Assembly (NCBI GenBank): GCA_009731375.1 | Contig: BJOX01000032.1 | Coordinates: 761,302-797,250, forward strand | DNA: 35,949 nucleotides | Reading direction: 5' to 3' | DNA from: Paulinella micropora | Lineage: Eukaryota; Cercozoa; Imbricatea; Euglyphida | Part shown: one piece after another, positions 16,716 through 28,135 of the stretch | Numbering within the stretch: position 1 is the first letter of the stretch | Layout: the number at the start of each line of letters is the position of its first letter | Notes under the pieces: model-generated | What the model saw: only the letters and a program-made list of their open reading frames with translations | Database searches by the model: none | What the model was told of the DNA's origin: nothing | Made by a program: the position numbers and the translations under genes

Positions 16716-17480
16716 AAAATTCGCATCCGGCGGGGCCCCTCAAGGCCGGGGAGGCCAAGTAGCCGAGCGCTTGCGGTACCGTACGGTACCGACCCCTTGA
16801 GAAGCTGTATAAAACCCTGTACTAGTGTACAGTATACGTAAGGTTCGATGAAAAGTCGCGGGGGTGGCCCGGGGGGGGGGGGGGCGACTTAATTCTAACT
16901 AGACTAAAAAAAATCAGGTTTTTAGTCACACCTCTATCCTAAATCAAAATCTTTTTAGTAGCATCAAAATATTATATAAATATAGATTAGTTAAATTCCT
17001 AACTAGTAACTATACATAAAATTTAAAAATGAAGATCTTCACTTGTGACTTGTTTATAAACAATTCGTTGAATTAGCATCCACTAGTTTTTTTCCAGTGT
17101 CATTATTTTGGTACAGGATGTGTCACTTTGGTCCTCACAGCGTTCAAAAAAGAATACATAAAAACATGCTAAAAATGTCACTTTTTACAAAAATAAGGTG
17201 GCTGGTGTCTGATTGCCACCTCATGGGGTGTGACTTAACGAAAAGTACATGTAGTCACACCCCCACCCCCTGTGATTTTTCACCTAACCAGACTGTAGGG
17301 GAAGAAAACGAGAGCATCGCGATCGACCGCTACCTTCGGTAGATTGTGATGAAACTTTTTTGCCTTGATCACCCGTTTATAAATACTAAATTAAGTGCTA
17401 ATTGAGTGCCTGCCAGGCTGCTATCGCATTTCCACCTGTCAAGCCCAATGGAAGGTGGAAGGTACATACTTTCAGCTACC
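16716..17480. other. Junction and unassigned region
   Basis: Composition jumps to GC-rich at about 16720. The stretch contains an 18-bp perfect palindrome (16774-16791), a stem CTGTAC/GTACAG (16817-16832) and a G-homopolymer near 16870-16884. Beyond 16900 it is AT-rich without a convincing gene. The open frame at 17097-17342 has no coding character I can support. Confidence 0.4.
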
Positions 17481-17484
17481 AGCA

Positions 17485-18950
17485 CTAGCAGCATGAGGCA
17501 GGCACGGTTGTTGGCACTATAATCTTGACACACACAGCTTCTCCATGTCTTACATTAGCCATATACAGCCGGGTCACGCGTGAAGGTGTCAGCGGACGAC
17601 AGAGGAGGGCTGCAGCGGGTGATGTCGTCGGGTTGAGTGCAGAACTTGAGAGAACAAACCGATGTCGTAGGGTGATCGACAGTGGGTGTAGTAGGCCGTT
17701 GTGGGGACGAGAGGAACGTACCAAGAAAGGATGGCATATCCAAGGAACGGTTTACCTGCTCGTTTGGTCTACCAGCGAATAGAGCCGACAAAGGTTGTAT
17801 TATGGGGCGCGGTGGAGCAGGCGTCGCAGCTCGAGCGATGCGTCCACTACGTGTAAATGAAGCGTCTGGGGTCGGGTAATGCATGTTGGGTATCGGGGGC
17901 ATGAAGGGTCGAACGGACGGTCGAAGTGCTGGTGCAACAGTACCGGAGTCGATGGAGTCAACGTAGCTGTTATAGGGGCCGAAGACGTCGAAGGGTGACT
18001 TGAACGGGTCGTCGTCGCAGAAGAGCTTCCAGCGGGCGACAAAGTAGTTAGACTAGTTGAGCTCAATGGGGGAACAGATGTAGCACCAGTGGTCACAGTG
18101 TACTCAAATGAATAGTAGCAGGTAGTGACCCTATCAAGCCAGCAGTTGAAGCAATAACAGGGTAGCAGTTATGAAAAACTTTTACAGGGATGAAATTGCC
18201 AATGTCGTTTCAGAGCTTCTCTGCAGCTGCCAGCGGAGAAAGTCTAGGCTGGCTTGAGTGGAAATGGGGACCTGTGGTAGCCATGTAACCTTGTCCTTGT
18301 GATTTTTCCGAAGGATGTCACGTTCGTCACCAACATAACTAGTCAGTAAATCGTAAATAAATTGAATAGTTTGTGTACGCGATAGGTTGGCATGGAGGTG
18401 AGTAGTCTTTCCAGCCTTGCTTCCTCCTGAAACTTCTTGTCTGTACGTAGAGTGTCAGTACGGCCCGGGAGCTCAGAATGGGGTAAGGATCCAAGCAGCG
18501 TCGCTTGTGTTAGTTGAATTTCGATACTGGGTCGTCGTGCCGCGATTGATTCCATGGAGATGTGCCAGGAGCAGACCAAAACGCAGTACAGTAGCTGGAG
18601 AGTACAATGTCACGGTGCAGTGGAGGAGGTGATCTCCACGCTGTAGGTAGGAGTTGACCCTAAAACAACAAAATCAGACACATACTGTGTTGGTTGACTG
18701 CATAGTGTGTATGAGGGCAGAGGAGGAACACAAAAATGCAACGGCAGGTGAACAATCTGTCGATACATATGTATTTTGGTTACCGCTGTCCTCAGCTGAT
18801 ACGTTGAAGTTGTTGTATAGCCACTCTTGAAAGAGAGTGTCTTTCCACTGCGCAAATCGATCTGTCGACAGAACACACAAAACTCTGTGTGTGTAGTTTC
18901 CACTTGGAAGGAAAATTCGAAATTTGTGAGTTTGTATGCAACTCTTCAAG
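17485..18950 (-). other. Coding-like but unrecognised minus-strand region
   Basis: Several overlapping minus-strand frames have protein-like stretches. One is a Ser/Thr/Pro-rich part (17800-18096), another holds SFTRSGRIARAATPAPPRP (17555-17902), a tail style seen in retroelement polyproteins. A third stretch near 18200-18400 reads LSRTQTIQFIYDLLTSYVG and then DKVTWLPQVP. Another lies at 18674-18949 (RFAQWKDTLFQEWLYNN). No frame is long and none matches a family I know. It may be a decayed retroelement or a spliced host gene. Confidence 0.25.
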
Positions 18951-18976
18951 TAGGCAGATACAGCGAACTCTTATTA

Positions 18977-19172
18977 TGTTAGACTACTGTTATTAATAAA
19001 GCAATCTATGATAGCAACTACACTCTCAACATACTACAACAACTTTAATGAGAAAAGGCGCCAACAGACGCGCCACGTAACTTGACTGGCCGGATCATAA
19101 GTAATGGCTCTAACGACACCGTTACTCCGATACGGCCGGTCCATAACTATTAATTAATTATTAGTTCCAACA
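18977..19172 (-). repeat. 3' LTR of Copia 2
   Basis: 196 bp, plus-strand ends TGTTAG and TCCAACA (so TGTTGG...CTAACA on the element strand). It is nearly identical to 28136-28327, with an extra ATAC and two A/C differences. Confidence 0.85.
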
Positions 19173-19185
19173 CTCCCCCTGAAAC
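19173..19185 (-). promoter_or_regulatory. Polypurine tract of Copia 2
   Basis: On the element strand GTTTCAGGGGGAG directly precedes the TG of the 3' LTR. This is the expected position and composition for the plus-strand priming site. Confidence 0.7.
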
Positions 19186-20250
19186 AAAGTAAATTAATAT
19201 TAAGTTACTACCGTTCCTAATTAAGTTATGTCTCCTACTACTATTTTGTGAAACATTAGAAAACACAAACTCAAAACATATTCTCTTACCCTCACTCTCT
19301 CCGAGAAGTAATGTTGGGGTTGGCTACCCTCCTATCCACAGCGAGTACGTATCGACTAGAGTACGTACAAGGCACCGGACCTGTGGTATATTCGGGCCTA
19401 CCCAACAAGAAGAGGATTAACTCCCTACTCTCCCTATCTCGCAAATGAGTAAGAGAAATATGTGAAAATTACATACATGTGGATCATATAAGAATACAGA
19501 GATATGATAATAACTTCAAAAGAAGTAATAACATAAATATGTGATAAATATATGAAAAATATATATGTGTATATATAATATATATTCACATATGATCATA
19601 ATATGAAAACTAAAATTTGGAAGTGCTTCCCGTAAGGGGGTATATAAAAGTAACAAAAGTAATATAATTTATATCACAAATACAAATACCTGTAATTATC
19701 AGCGGGTCTGGGGGTCGGGTAGATGCCCGGGGCCTATCAAGACATATAGTCTGATCAATCGCCCTTCGTCTACCACTCCAACCCCAAGTTGGCTTCTTAT
19801 CGGTTTTTATGTATATAGTGTGATTACAAAAGGTTTATAGCATTTAAGCAATACAATCTATAAGGTAGTGTGTGTTCCCGAGCTTACGCCAGCACGGGAA
19901 CACGCACATACTTAGTAAGTTTCCGGGGCCCGAATCAGCCTTCGCCGCGGCGCTTCTCATCCTCCCCCTCGACTTTGTAAAATTATGCAACTGAATGGTT
20001 ATTACAACTTAACGGGGGGGGGGGGGAAGAGAAAGAGGAAAGTCCAGGCATGTCATGCCTCTTCTCCTATAAGGAGGTACGACGTCACTGGGCGCGCGTT
20101 GAACCACGCTCGCGCTCAAATCACCTATATCTCTCCCCTCGATGTACAGTATGCGAGAAATATAATATACAAGAATTAATACAATCCGCTTCTGAGAATA
20201 TAATTATAAATGATCATAGCATGAATATTTATGCGGGAAATACCCCGTAC
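19186..20250. other. Copia 2 3' untranslated region
   Basis: About 1.06 kb separate the pol stop from the polypurine tract, long for a Copia element. I see no coding sequence. There is a stem GTGTTCCCG/CGGGAACAC near 19870-19906, a G-run near 20015-20026, and a GC-rich patch at 19700-19740 unlike the AT-rich flanks. A nested short insertion is possible. Confidence 0.4.
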
Positions 20251-20810
20251 TTACAACGCGACTTCAACACCAAACTTTGCGAGAAATTCTTTCACCAACT
20301 TCACCGAGATTTGGTCAGCCAGGTAATTGAATTTCTCGTACGTGAAATTTATTTTGGTAAATAAATCCGCGATGTTTTCCTCCGTTGGTACCCGGAACAA
20401 CTTGACAACTCCCTTCTTAACCAACTTTTCGAGCAGGTGGTACCTGACATCGATATGTTTGGTTCTGGACTCCCCTAACCCCCTTTCTGAGAGGATGATA
20501 GTCCCCTCATTGTCCTCAAACAGGGGTTGAAACCTCTTATGGGCAAACCGATGTCACGGAGGGACTGTCTTAGAGCAAGCAACTCCCTTACTGCTTCGTT
20601 AGCGGATACAGTCTCCGATTCAAGGGTAGATTGAGCTATAACAGTTTGAAGTTTAGAGAACCATGCCACCGGTGCCCCGTTGAAGAGAAAGATGTACCCG
20701 GAACGGGACTACCATGTAAACTTTTCTCCGGCAAAGTCTGAGTCGACGTACCCCACGAGGGGGTGTTCGTCTATCAGTTTTTCGACATTGGCGATAACGG
20801 GGACATTGAA
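20251..20810 (-). pseudogene. Copia 2 RNase H
   Basis: The domain is complete in motif content but spread over two or more frames. It holds GYVDSDFAGEKFTW (strand-1 Asp), VAWFSKLQTVIAQSTLESE (catalytic Glu in TLESET), an ED-N block near 20515, and PTEENIADLFTKINF (late Asp). The stop is TAA at 20251 after KFGVEVAL. It would remove RNA from the hybrid during reverse transcription. Premature stops near 20475 and 20709 break it. Confidence 0.75.
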
Positions 20811-22010
20811 AGCATTGACTTCTGTGGCTTCACATGAGTAAAGCTCAAGTGCCTTTTCTGCGGCCGATGGTCCTTCGGCCGGTCTCCATGATTTGGGGGT
20901 TTTGGGGACAAAGAACCCTTCAGTCAACATCTTGACTAACCTCCTATCACCCCGTTTGAAATATAGGGCTCTCGGGGTCAGCAACCACAGAAACATACGG
21001 TGAACCATGGCACAAGATTTTCAGGGATGGGACTTGTTGTTTTGCAGCTATACTCAAAGGACAGATCAAGAGAGGTCGGGTGTGAACAGCAAGGAAGATA
21101 AGCATGCCAATCAAACATCTAAGGTCATATTTGAGTAGACGGTGACCAACTTTCAGGGGGGCAGGGTTTTCTGAGGTGAAGGGGGTTTTAGCAGGCACCT
21201 CCTTCATATAATCTAACTCATCTAAAATGAGAAGTTCATATTTCCGTTGATGCAGTAAAATCCCTTTCTCAGATTGGACAATCTGGATGTTCTTGAATTC
21301 CGTGGCCTTCCCTAAGTTTTTTCACCTGAAACCATGCTTCTTCATGCTCTCTACAAGACTTATGTGTTTGGATTCATCAGCAGCATGCAGACCATCATCT
21401 ACATGAAAAGAGAGAAGCTGCGTACTTATGGGGTCCTTGGCATGTTTGATAAAAGAAGCCCGGTCAAGGGAGAAAGTAATAAAAGCTTGCTTCCTTTAAC
21501 ATCATCAAATCATACCATAATCTCCCCGCCTCAGGATGACCATAAAGGGCCTTCCGGAGGAGCCAAACAAAACCTTCTCTCTCAAAACCCAGGGGGGGGG
21601 GTTTACATAGATGTCATAAGGCATTTTGGCATGTAAGTATCGGTGGTGAAGTCAATTAACCACAAGTCTATTCCGAAGCAGGCAGCATAGGCAATGATAA
21701 GAACGATAGTGCGATGGTGAGCGGTAGGTGAGTATGTGCGTTTGGGATCATATTGCAATCCCGCTTTCAGGAGATCCCCCCTTACGGTGATTCTAGCTTT
21801 ATGCTATTCGTCGCTCGTTCCCTGTTGCTTAACAGTGTCAATCCATTTTAGAGGAATAATGGGAGTGCCTGACTTTCTCGCCTCGCTCTCTTCTCGCCAT
21901 TCAAATGCTTTGAGCTCCTCTTGCTGTCTGACTTCTGTCTCTCTCGCTTGTCTCCTATCTTTCGGCTTCTGCACGACGGGAAATTCCGGAATTTGCTCGG
22001 TGACCAGACA
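20811..22010 (-). pseudogene. Copia 2 reverse transcriptase
   Basis: Reading down the minus strand, the N-terminal part reads ELKAFEWREESEARKSG and PIIPLKWIDTVKQQG. KARITVRGDLL and YSPTAHHRTIVLIIAYA follow. The palm holds the catalytic box LLSFHVDDGLHAAD near 21400. The thumb reads SEKGILLHQRKYELL, then a conserved Copia end (LIGMLIFLAVHTRP). Frames change at least four times and there is a G-run near 21590, so no active enzyme is made. The order and spacing are otherwise complete. Confidence 0.7.
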
Positions 22011-22186
22011 ATGATTGATTCTCTCTTCTTTCGCACAGACAGAGATATGTTTATTTCTGGTTCTCCCGTGGATTACGTTCTCCTGAGAAGTGTTTCCTTG
22101 CTCATGAGACCTCCATCCCGGGGGATGCTTGTCTTTTTCCGCAGCTATCCTAACTCTCTCCCCCTCGGCATGGCCGAATTCACTGG

Positions 22187-22927
22187 TTACATTGGGGTCG
22201 TGGCGTGCCGGTTCGATAATAGCCTGCGGTACACGAGAAGGGGGGCTGCTCCCCCTGAAATCTCGTACTTTAAGATCTCAGAATCTATTATTTTCTCCGT
22301 AACGCCATCATCAAACTTAACGTGGTGGGCTGGGAACCGTTTATTTCTCCTGACAACCGGGGCAGTCGGGGCAAGAGTAACTCCCTTCCGCAAAGTAGAA
22401 TCCCACTTACCTCCATAAGTGGATTTAGCCCACTCTTCCCCGAAAGCCCGTGCCGGGATCTGGACGATTCTCCCATACAAAATGAGTTTAAGTTTGGGTT
22501 TTCTCCCCATCTTTCCCACTACCTTGACACCTTTCTCCCCCTGATTCATGCTCCCTATATCCCGTGAAGACGGAGTAGGGGGAATAAGGTCAGGGAGATT
22601 ACAGAAATCCTGACTTTGGGCATCGTTTTCGTCACTATCGCTTGCAACGATCACCGAATCGTCATCACTTTCAGGTCCTTTCTGAGATGTCATAGACGTA
22701 ATTGGGGCATTCTCTGTACTTTCACTATTGCTAGCAGCAACTACGGCAGGTGGGGTAGATGTACTATGTGTAGTTACTGGTACGTCGAAGCTAACATTCT
22801 CTTTTGGTGGTGTGTTAACTGGGGGCAGAACAGCAGAGGGTGTGGTCGATTTCCATCCGACCGAAAACATACCCTCCTCTGCTGTTCCTTCGAGGTTTTT
22901 GGAGCCTCTCGTTTGCCCAGTCTCCAT
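22187..22927 (-). pseudogene. Copia 2 integrase C-terminal linker with SH3/chromo-like module
   Basis: A 246-codon frame with a long Ser/Thr/Pro and acidic linker (for example SDSDEND) ends in a compact module: VQIPARAFGEEWAKSTYGG, then HHVKFDDG, then IIDSEILKYEI. The same pattern (W-A-K/R-x-x-Y/F-G ... H-V-K-F-D-D ... E-I-x-K-Y) occurs in Copia 1 and, weakly, in the piggyBac protein. In retroelements such modules may bind chromatin or DNA for target choice; this is an inference. Confidence 0.55.
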
Positions 22928-23675
22928 ACATCGAACATAAAATCCCGGGCATTACTGTGTATTATGCGCGCGACGGGATCATAAACACGATAATACCCGG
23001 TATTACGTTCGTAACCTAAAAAGATAACTTTCTTTCCTCTCTCGCCTTTCCCCCGCCGAGCCTTAACCTTCATCACTGCAGCGCAACCAGTGGGGCAAAG
23101 GTGGTGTAGGTATGGTTTCCGGCGGTGAATGACTTCGAAAGGGGACTTACCCTTAAAGGGTCCTTTGGCTATCGGGAGGAGGTTGTTAATATAAGTGGCG
23201 TTTCTTTCCATCTCCGTCCAGAACTTTGGAGGGAGCTCAGCATCGCTAAGCATCGCCCTAGCAGGCCCACCGTTGGTTTGGTGGGACCTCTCTAGCTTTG
23301 AGACTGCCTGTTTCTCCGCCGTTGGAGCCTCAATTAAGATAGGCTGATTAACATTAACCCACTCCTGAAAGGTATCATATCGACCATATTCTTTGTCACA
23401 GGTAATAAATTTGACTTTCCGGTTTGTATGTCTTTCAAAGAAAGCAACGGCCTTAATAAAACACGGAAAAAATTCATTCTTATGACGGAAATAATAGTCG
23501 AGCTCGAAATTTGAAGCGAGACATTGCATCGCTTACCATCCCATGATATCGTATTCCACCATCCTTGTGTGTCCATTGAAATATGAACCCCGGAACGACG
23601 TTCAACAATGTGATGGTTTTTGTGGAAATGAGGTGCTTTCTTTATCTTATTCCTTAAACAGTACTCACACTTCAT
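22774..23675 (-). pseudogene. Copia 2 integrase core
   Basis: The zinc-binding end reads MKCEYCLRNKIKKAPHFHK. The catalytic core has its first Asp in HISMDTQGW, the second in FITCDKEYGRYD and the Glu in AVSKLERSHQTNGG. KFWTEMERNATYINNLLP, KSPFEVIHRRKP and KVIFLGYERNTGYYRVYD follow, as is standard for Copia integrase. A frame change near 23500 and the overlap with the linker frame show decay. The enzyme would insert the cDNA. Confidence 0.8.
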
Positions 23676-23690
23676 AATCCTTTCTCGCCA

Positions 23691-24560
23691 TCATACCCCT
23701 ACTAATAGTATTTTCACCCCCATATAGTGAGCCATTCTTTCCATAGCCTTTACCCCTCTATGTTTACACATTCGGTGGAAGACGGTGGCGTGTATATGCT
23801 CACTATGTGTGGGTCGGACAACAGGATTCAATGTTTTTGACATTCGGCAACCAACATCATGTTCTTGAATTCGTGAGGTGTGCGAACATATATCATTTGG
23901 CATGACCAAGCAACAAGCCAAACTCTGTGAACAATTCTCACCCTTTTCCGTATTTATTTCGCAAGACAACGGGACATATGATTTACTGTCGCGACACCCC
24001 TCACATAAACATGGGACGTCATTGCAATATACATCATTGTACACGGGAAGGGTTGTTGGTTGTGTAGGACTGCGAGGCGCAGGGGGAAGTCAGAATGTGA
24101 CGGTGGAGGACGATGATCCCTCTTTCTCTACCTTCACATTCTGCTTTTCGAGAGGGACTGGTTCCTATCGTTGATTTGGGTCTAGAGGGTTATTCCCGGG
24201 GGATCAAAGACGAACAGGTTGTTGGGCAAAGATCTTCCCCTAGCTACAATCTGTTTTTCATCGATATGGATTGGGGACTTGAGCACAAGCACCTGGTTGT
24301 TTTGATGGACTACCGCCAGTCCTTGTTTCAACCAAGCCGAAGTGGCGACTAAACCGTAACTCAAGTGAGGGTTGTATATCGTGTGTGAATCATACACCTG
24401 AACCGGTTCTGCGTTTGCTTCAGAGAGTTGCATTAAGACTTTCCCTTTGTACTCCGTCTTAATACTCCCTTTCGAACTTTTGAGGGTTATGCTTCAACCT
24501 CACGAACACATCCTTACGGGGTGATTGGGATTCACTAGCCCCACTATCGTCTACCCAAAC
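23691..24560 (-). pseudogene. Copia 2 protease end and GAG-pre-integrase
   Basis: After the protease active site (WVDDSGASES, encoded near 24530-24550) the frame shifts near 24450 into the rest of the fold: VYDSHTIYNPHLSYGLVAT, AWLKQGLAVVHQNNQVLVL and RSLPNNLFVFD, the last being the typical lead into the pre-integrase domain. The 23691-24044 frame holds a Cys-rich part and HATVFHRMCKHRGVKAMERM, the zinc-binding HHCC-like region. Several frame changes are present. Confidence 0.65.
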
Positions 24561-25211
24561 CATCCCCGCCATAGTCTTTTCTGGTGTCTCTCCCTCATCT
24601 CCCTCGCTCTCATGCATCATTATGGCACAATCTTTCTCAGATGGGGGTGAAATGTTTGAGGTGGGGTTGGGCAATGTGCTAGGTCTTGATGGAGGGATAT
24701 CTCGTACGTTCTCCCCCTCTATCCCTATCCTTTGCAGATATTCCCGGTATTCCAGTAATCGAGTTCTTAGATGAGGAAATGCCGCAACGAGCCCCCTCAC
24801 AAAAGGGTTGTTCCATTCGTGGGCCATGGAAATAGCGAAACTTTCAATATCCATGTAGAGCTCAAGATAGAACTCGTTAACTTCCCCGTCTCTTCCGGTA
24901 ATAAGAGAATCCCTCACCTCTATCTCTCTAGCACCCTCTGCTAACGCACCGAACAGTCTGTGTATCTCTCCAATAGATGATATTTCTCCATTTCCCCCTG
25001 TTATCACCATCTTCCCCTCATCCCATCTCCATGCGACTGTGGGGTCTCTCCTAATCCTATCTCTCTCTAACTCTCTCTCCCTCCCTTCATACAACTCGCT
25101 AGGTGCAAGGCGTGGTGAAGGGAAATGCGCGATACGACGAACAGACAATGGGCGTGCTCTTTTGTTCTCCCCCTCTTCGCCCCCTGCCTCATCCTCAACG
25201 CTCTTACTCAT
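24459..25211 (-). pseudogene. Copia 2 accessory region, second part, running into the protease
   Basis: 250 codons. The first 200 or so are charged and helical (RERELERDRIRR, LLEYREYLQRIGIEG) with no family I recognise. The C-terminus contains MVWVDDSGAS at about residues 218-226, the aspartic protease active site of Copia elements. The accessory part therefore lies between gag and protease in the polyprotein. The stop at 24459 is a frame break, since the protease fold continues in another frame. Confidence 0.55.
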
Positions 25212-25326
25212 CTCTTTCTTAGAGTTTGAGCGTTGTACAGATGATGCAAGAAAAGAAGAGGAAGACTTTTAAGGAGTAGCTTAAGAGATGGTTTCATCAT
25301 CGTCTTTGTCTGTCATCGTCTCTCCC

Positions 25327-26859
25327 TCACCTCTCTCTTCTTTGGTTGTTTACCCCTACTGCAGCCTCAACGTTCTCACTCGTTTCAATGTTTGAGTCAG
25401 AACGTTGTACAGTTGAAGTAGGGAGAGTATGTCTTGTGAGAGAAGATGATGAAGCACTAGAGCTATGAGAAGAGACATGTCTGGGTGGTGATGTGTGTGA
25501 GGAAGATGACGTCCTCCGTCCGCAAATGGGGAGATGGAAGCCAAGGCTGTTTTGAGAGAGAAACTGATCATTACAGGTAGGGCAAATCCAGTTCGTGAGA
25601 GGAACAGACTGAGCAGGGGGGGATATTTCGTCTGTCCTAATCCACTGACGTGTAATCCAGTCCATAGGGGCTACCATTAACCCAGAGTGCCATGGTGTAC
25701 CCCCCGCGTTCAGCTGTGCCCTAACTACTGCTAATAAGTCATCCCTATTTCGCTCACAGCCGATATGGTGGGAACAAAAATCACAACCCCGTTTTTCCAT
25801 CCTCTGGGCACATTCGCCACCTGATCTGGTTTTGCCCCGGGCGGCCCCTAGTTTCCATGAAAAACGTGTATTGTGTGCATTAAACCCTTCACATGGTTTC
25901 GAATTTGAAACAATGGTCGCACTTCCCCTGATGGGGTGTGCCCACAGATTGAGCAACGGTCCATCGTCCTCACGTAAGTGAAAGTAAATAGAATTCCGGG
26001 ACTTCCTTAGGACCTTCCTGTATCCTCCCTTGACACGACGAAGCCCCCATCCCTCCTCCATAGGGTATATTACCCCAAGAGGTGTTGGGTCGCCCACTAT
26101 GTCAAGGGAATTGACGAAGCCGTTGTCTTTCAGGAGAGGAATGAAAGGAGTAGATCGAGGGACACGAGGGGGAGCAGACATATCTTGTGCGTGTGTGTTG
26201 CTCTTTTCCTTCTTGTCCTTCAATTCTGATGTGTGGTGTGGCGGTGGTTGTTGTTCAAAAGAGGAAGTGGGTGGGGTGTTGTCGAGTGAGGGATTTGGTT
26301 CTTCTTCGTCTGTTTCCTCTCTCTTCATCATATTTATGCTTAACATGTGATTGATGTACCCTATTTCCCCTACTCCCTCCTCACCTCCATCCTCATCATG
26401 AGTACTAGACTCTTCGTCTGAATCATGAGCTTCGGACTCCTCTTCTTCTTTTTCAGAACTACCAGAAGAGGAGTCAGAACCTCCTGCGTTCAGACTAATC
26501 GTCTTTGTCTTTGCTGTACTCTTCTTGATGAAATCAGATGATTTCAACTTCCTTTTCTCCTTCCCTACTTCTTTCTTCTGTCGTCTCATCTTTCTCTTCC
26601 CTTTACCCTCCTTAGTCTTATCTGTCCTGGTCAGACTCAGCTCTCCTACACCCTTTGCTAAGTTGAATAATCTTGCTGCCTTCTTCCTTATGGGGCAATT
26701 CACCGGGACATGTCCGTCTCGAGGACACTCGGGAAGATTACAGGGGACAATGCAAATCGTGATTTGATGATCCCCAAGACAGTTGTAGCAACCTTGGGAT
26801 ACCTTACCAGCTTGGTTTCCCATAAGGTTGACTGTTATGGGGTCGCTTTTAGTTCCCAC
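25327..26859 (-). pseudogene. Copia 2 gag zinc-knuckle and accessory region, first part
   Basis: 510 codons. Near the start are Cys/His clusters (CYNCLGDHQITIC and CPRDGHVPVNCP), fitting a gag nucleocapsid. A Lys-rich block (KGKRKMRRQKKEVGKEKRK) and a long acidic Ser/Glu/Asp block come next. The middle has a non-repetitive region (YFHLREDDGPLLNLWAHP, CDFCSHHIGCERN). Near the C-terminus is a single finger-like CPTCNDQFLSQNSLGFHLPIC (C2HC) and a Ser/His-rich tail. About 400 codons here have no counterpart in ordinary Copia polyproteins. It begins in the gag frame after a frameshift near 26860. Confidence 0.5.
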
Positions 26860-27853
26860 ACCAGATGACGAGTAAGTTTCTTCATTTTGTTTTTTGATTC
26901 CTCTGTTTGAGCAACCTGTTCAATTACTTTTACAAAGGATTCCCAACCCGGTCGTTCCTCCGGAAGGAGACTGGTGACCTTGTTGCGAAAACTGTCGAAC
27001 TCGGTCAGGTGTTCGATCTTTTTCATGATCATTTCTATCTTTACGAGTTCTGGGTATGGGACTTTCATAACTGACTCTTGATCAGCAATATTGCTGTGAA
27101 AGAGAGTCAACCAGGGTCTTACGTCTTGAACCTTTTTGGGGTAAGAAAGGTCAAGGAAGTCTTGTCTTTCTTTCCATTTGACAAGATCAAGACCTCCATA
27201 TCTCTTCCTCAGTGCCATGAAACATTCGACTCCGTCTGACCCCGCTGTTCTGATCACAGACATAGCTTCCTTGTCCTTAGAGCAGGACTGAATTAAGAGA
27301 GCAAAGATAAATCCGTTATGTTTCAGTCTATCTCTTTCTTCAACCTGCTGGTAGTAATTAGTTATAGCAAAAGATGTAAGAAGGGGGTTTGGTCTAGATG
27401 CGGTAGTTAGTATATGGACCGAACTCTCATCAGGCTCTTTATGCTTAGCAGTTTCTAGGGAGGAAGAAGGATCAGGCAAAGCAGAACTAGTTCTAAGGTC
27501 TTGTTCTTTTTTGACAGGTAAGGCAGAGCTGGAGGAAGAGCTGGTAGGTTCTTTCTTTACTGCAGCTGTAGGTTTCTTACTCTCTGCCCTGTCCTGACTG
27601 TCGTCCTCGCTATCTCCGGAAGGTGAAAGAGGTGGTTCAGTAGGTAGATTGAAAGAAACTGTCAGCTTAGCTTGTGTAAACAGAGGGTGTCGTTTGTGGG
27701 GAGGTAGCTCCCCTATCGCTAAGGGACACAGATCGCCAGGACAGCAAGGAACCCATATTCCCAATTATCCCAATCTGGGTCTCTGCTGTTAAATGGCGGT
27801 GGGTCCACTTTAAACCCTCTGTTCATCGACATTCCAAACATGGTGTTTGCCAT
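26835..27853 (-). pseudogene. Copia 2 gag (UBN2-like)
   Basis: The probable start is ATG 27853 (MANTMFGMSMNRGFKV), followed by a typical gag opening with FNSRDPDWDNWEYGFLAVL. A frameshift near 27740-27760 moves into the 309-codon frame. That frame has a disordered Lys/Ser-rich spacer, then the helical capsid-like domain (AITNYYQQVEERDRLKHNG, CFMALRKRYGGLDLVKWKE, DVRPWLTLFHSNI, LPEERPGWESFVKVIEQVA). It ends at 26835, where another frame carries the zinc knuckle. Gag would package the element RNA. Confidence 0.7.
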
Positions 27854-28135
27854 GTTGGACCAAAGTGCGGAAGGTAGGAGCTAAACTCAACTACCAATAA
27901 AATTCCTACAATTAAGTAGAAATGGAGGAATAGCTATTTGTGTCTATGCTATGCTGTCTAGCTGATAGACACGTTTGAGGTGGGTGCCTTCTGCCTACCC
28001 ACGGGATGATGTCGACTGCCTGCAGCACGTCGATCCTCGCACTTTTCTGTTGAAGGCCTACTGCCTCTCCTTTCAGACTAAGTGCAACTGATTAAAGCTG
28101 TTGGCGCAGAGTTCGCTAATCAAGGCTCGATATCC
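27854..28135 (-). other. Copia 2 5' untranslated leader
   Basis: 282 bp between the 5' LTR and the gag start. The primer-binding site should begin directly after the LTR. The sequence there, GGATATCGAGCC, only loosely resembles the common initiator-Met-type TGGTATCAGAGC, so the primer tRNA is uncertain. Confidence 0.4.

Noticed and set aside
16741-16810. Possible tRNA-Leu/Ser-like D-arm (AGCCGAGCG)
   Set aside because: No anticodon arm or T arm follows at the right spacing. The region is dominated by the GGTACC palindrome.
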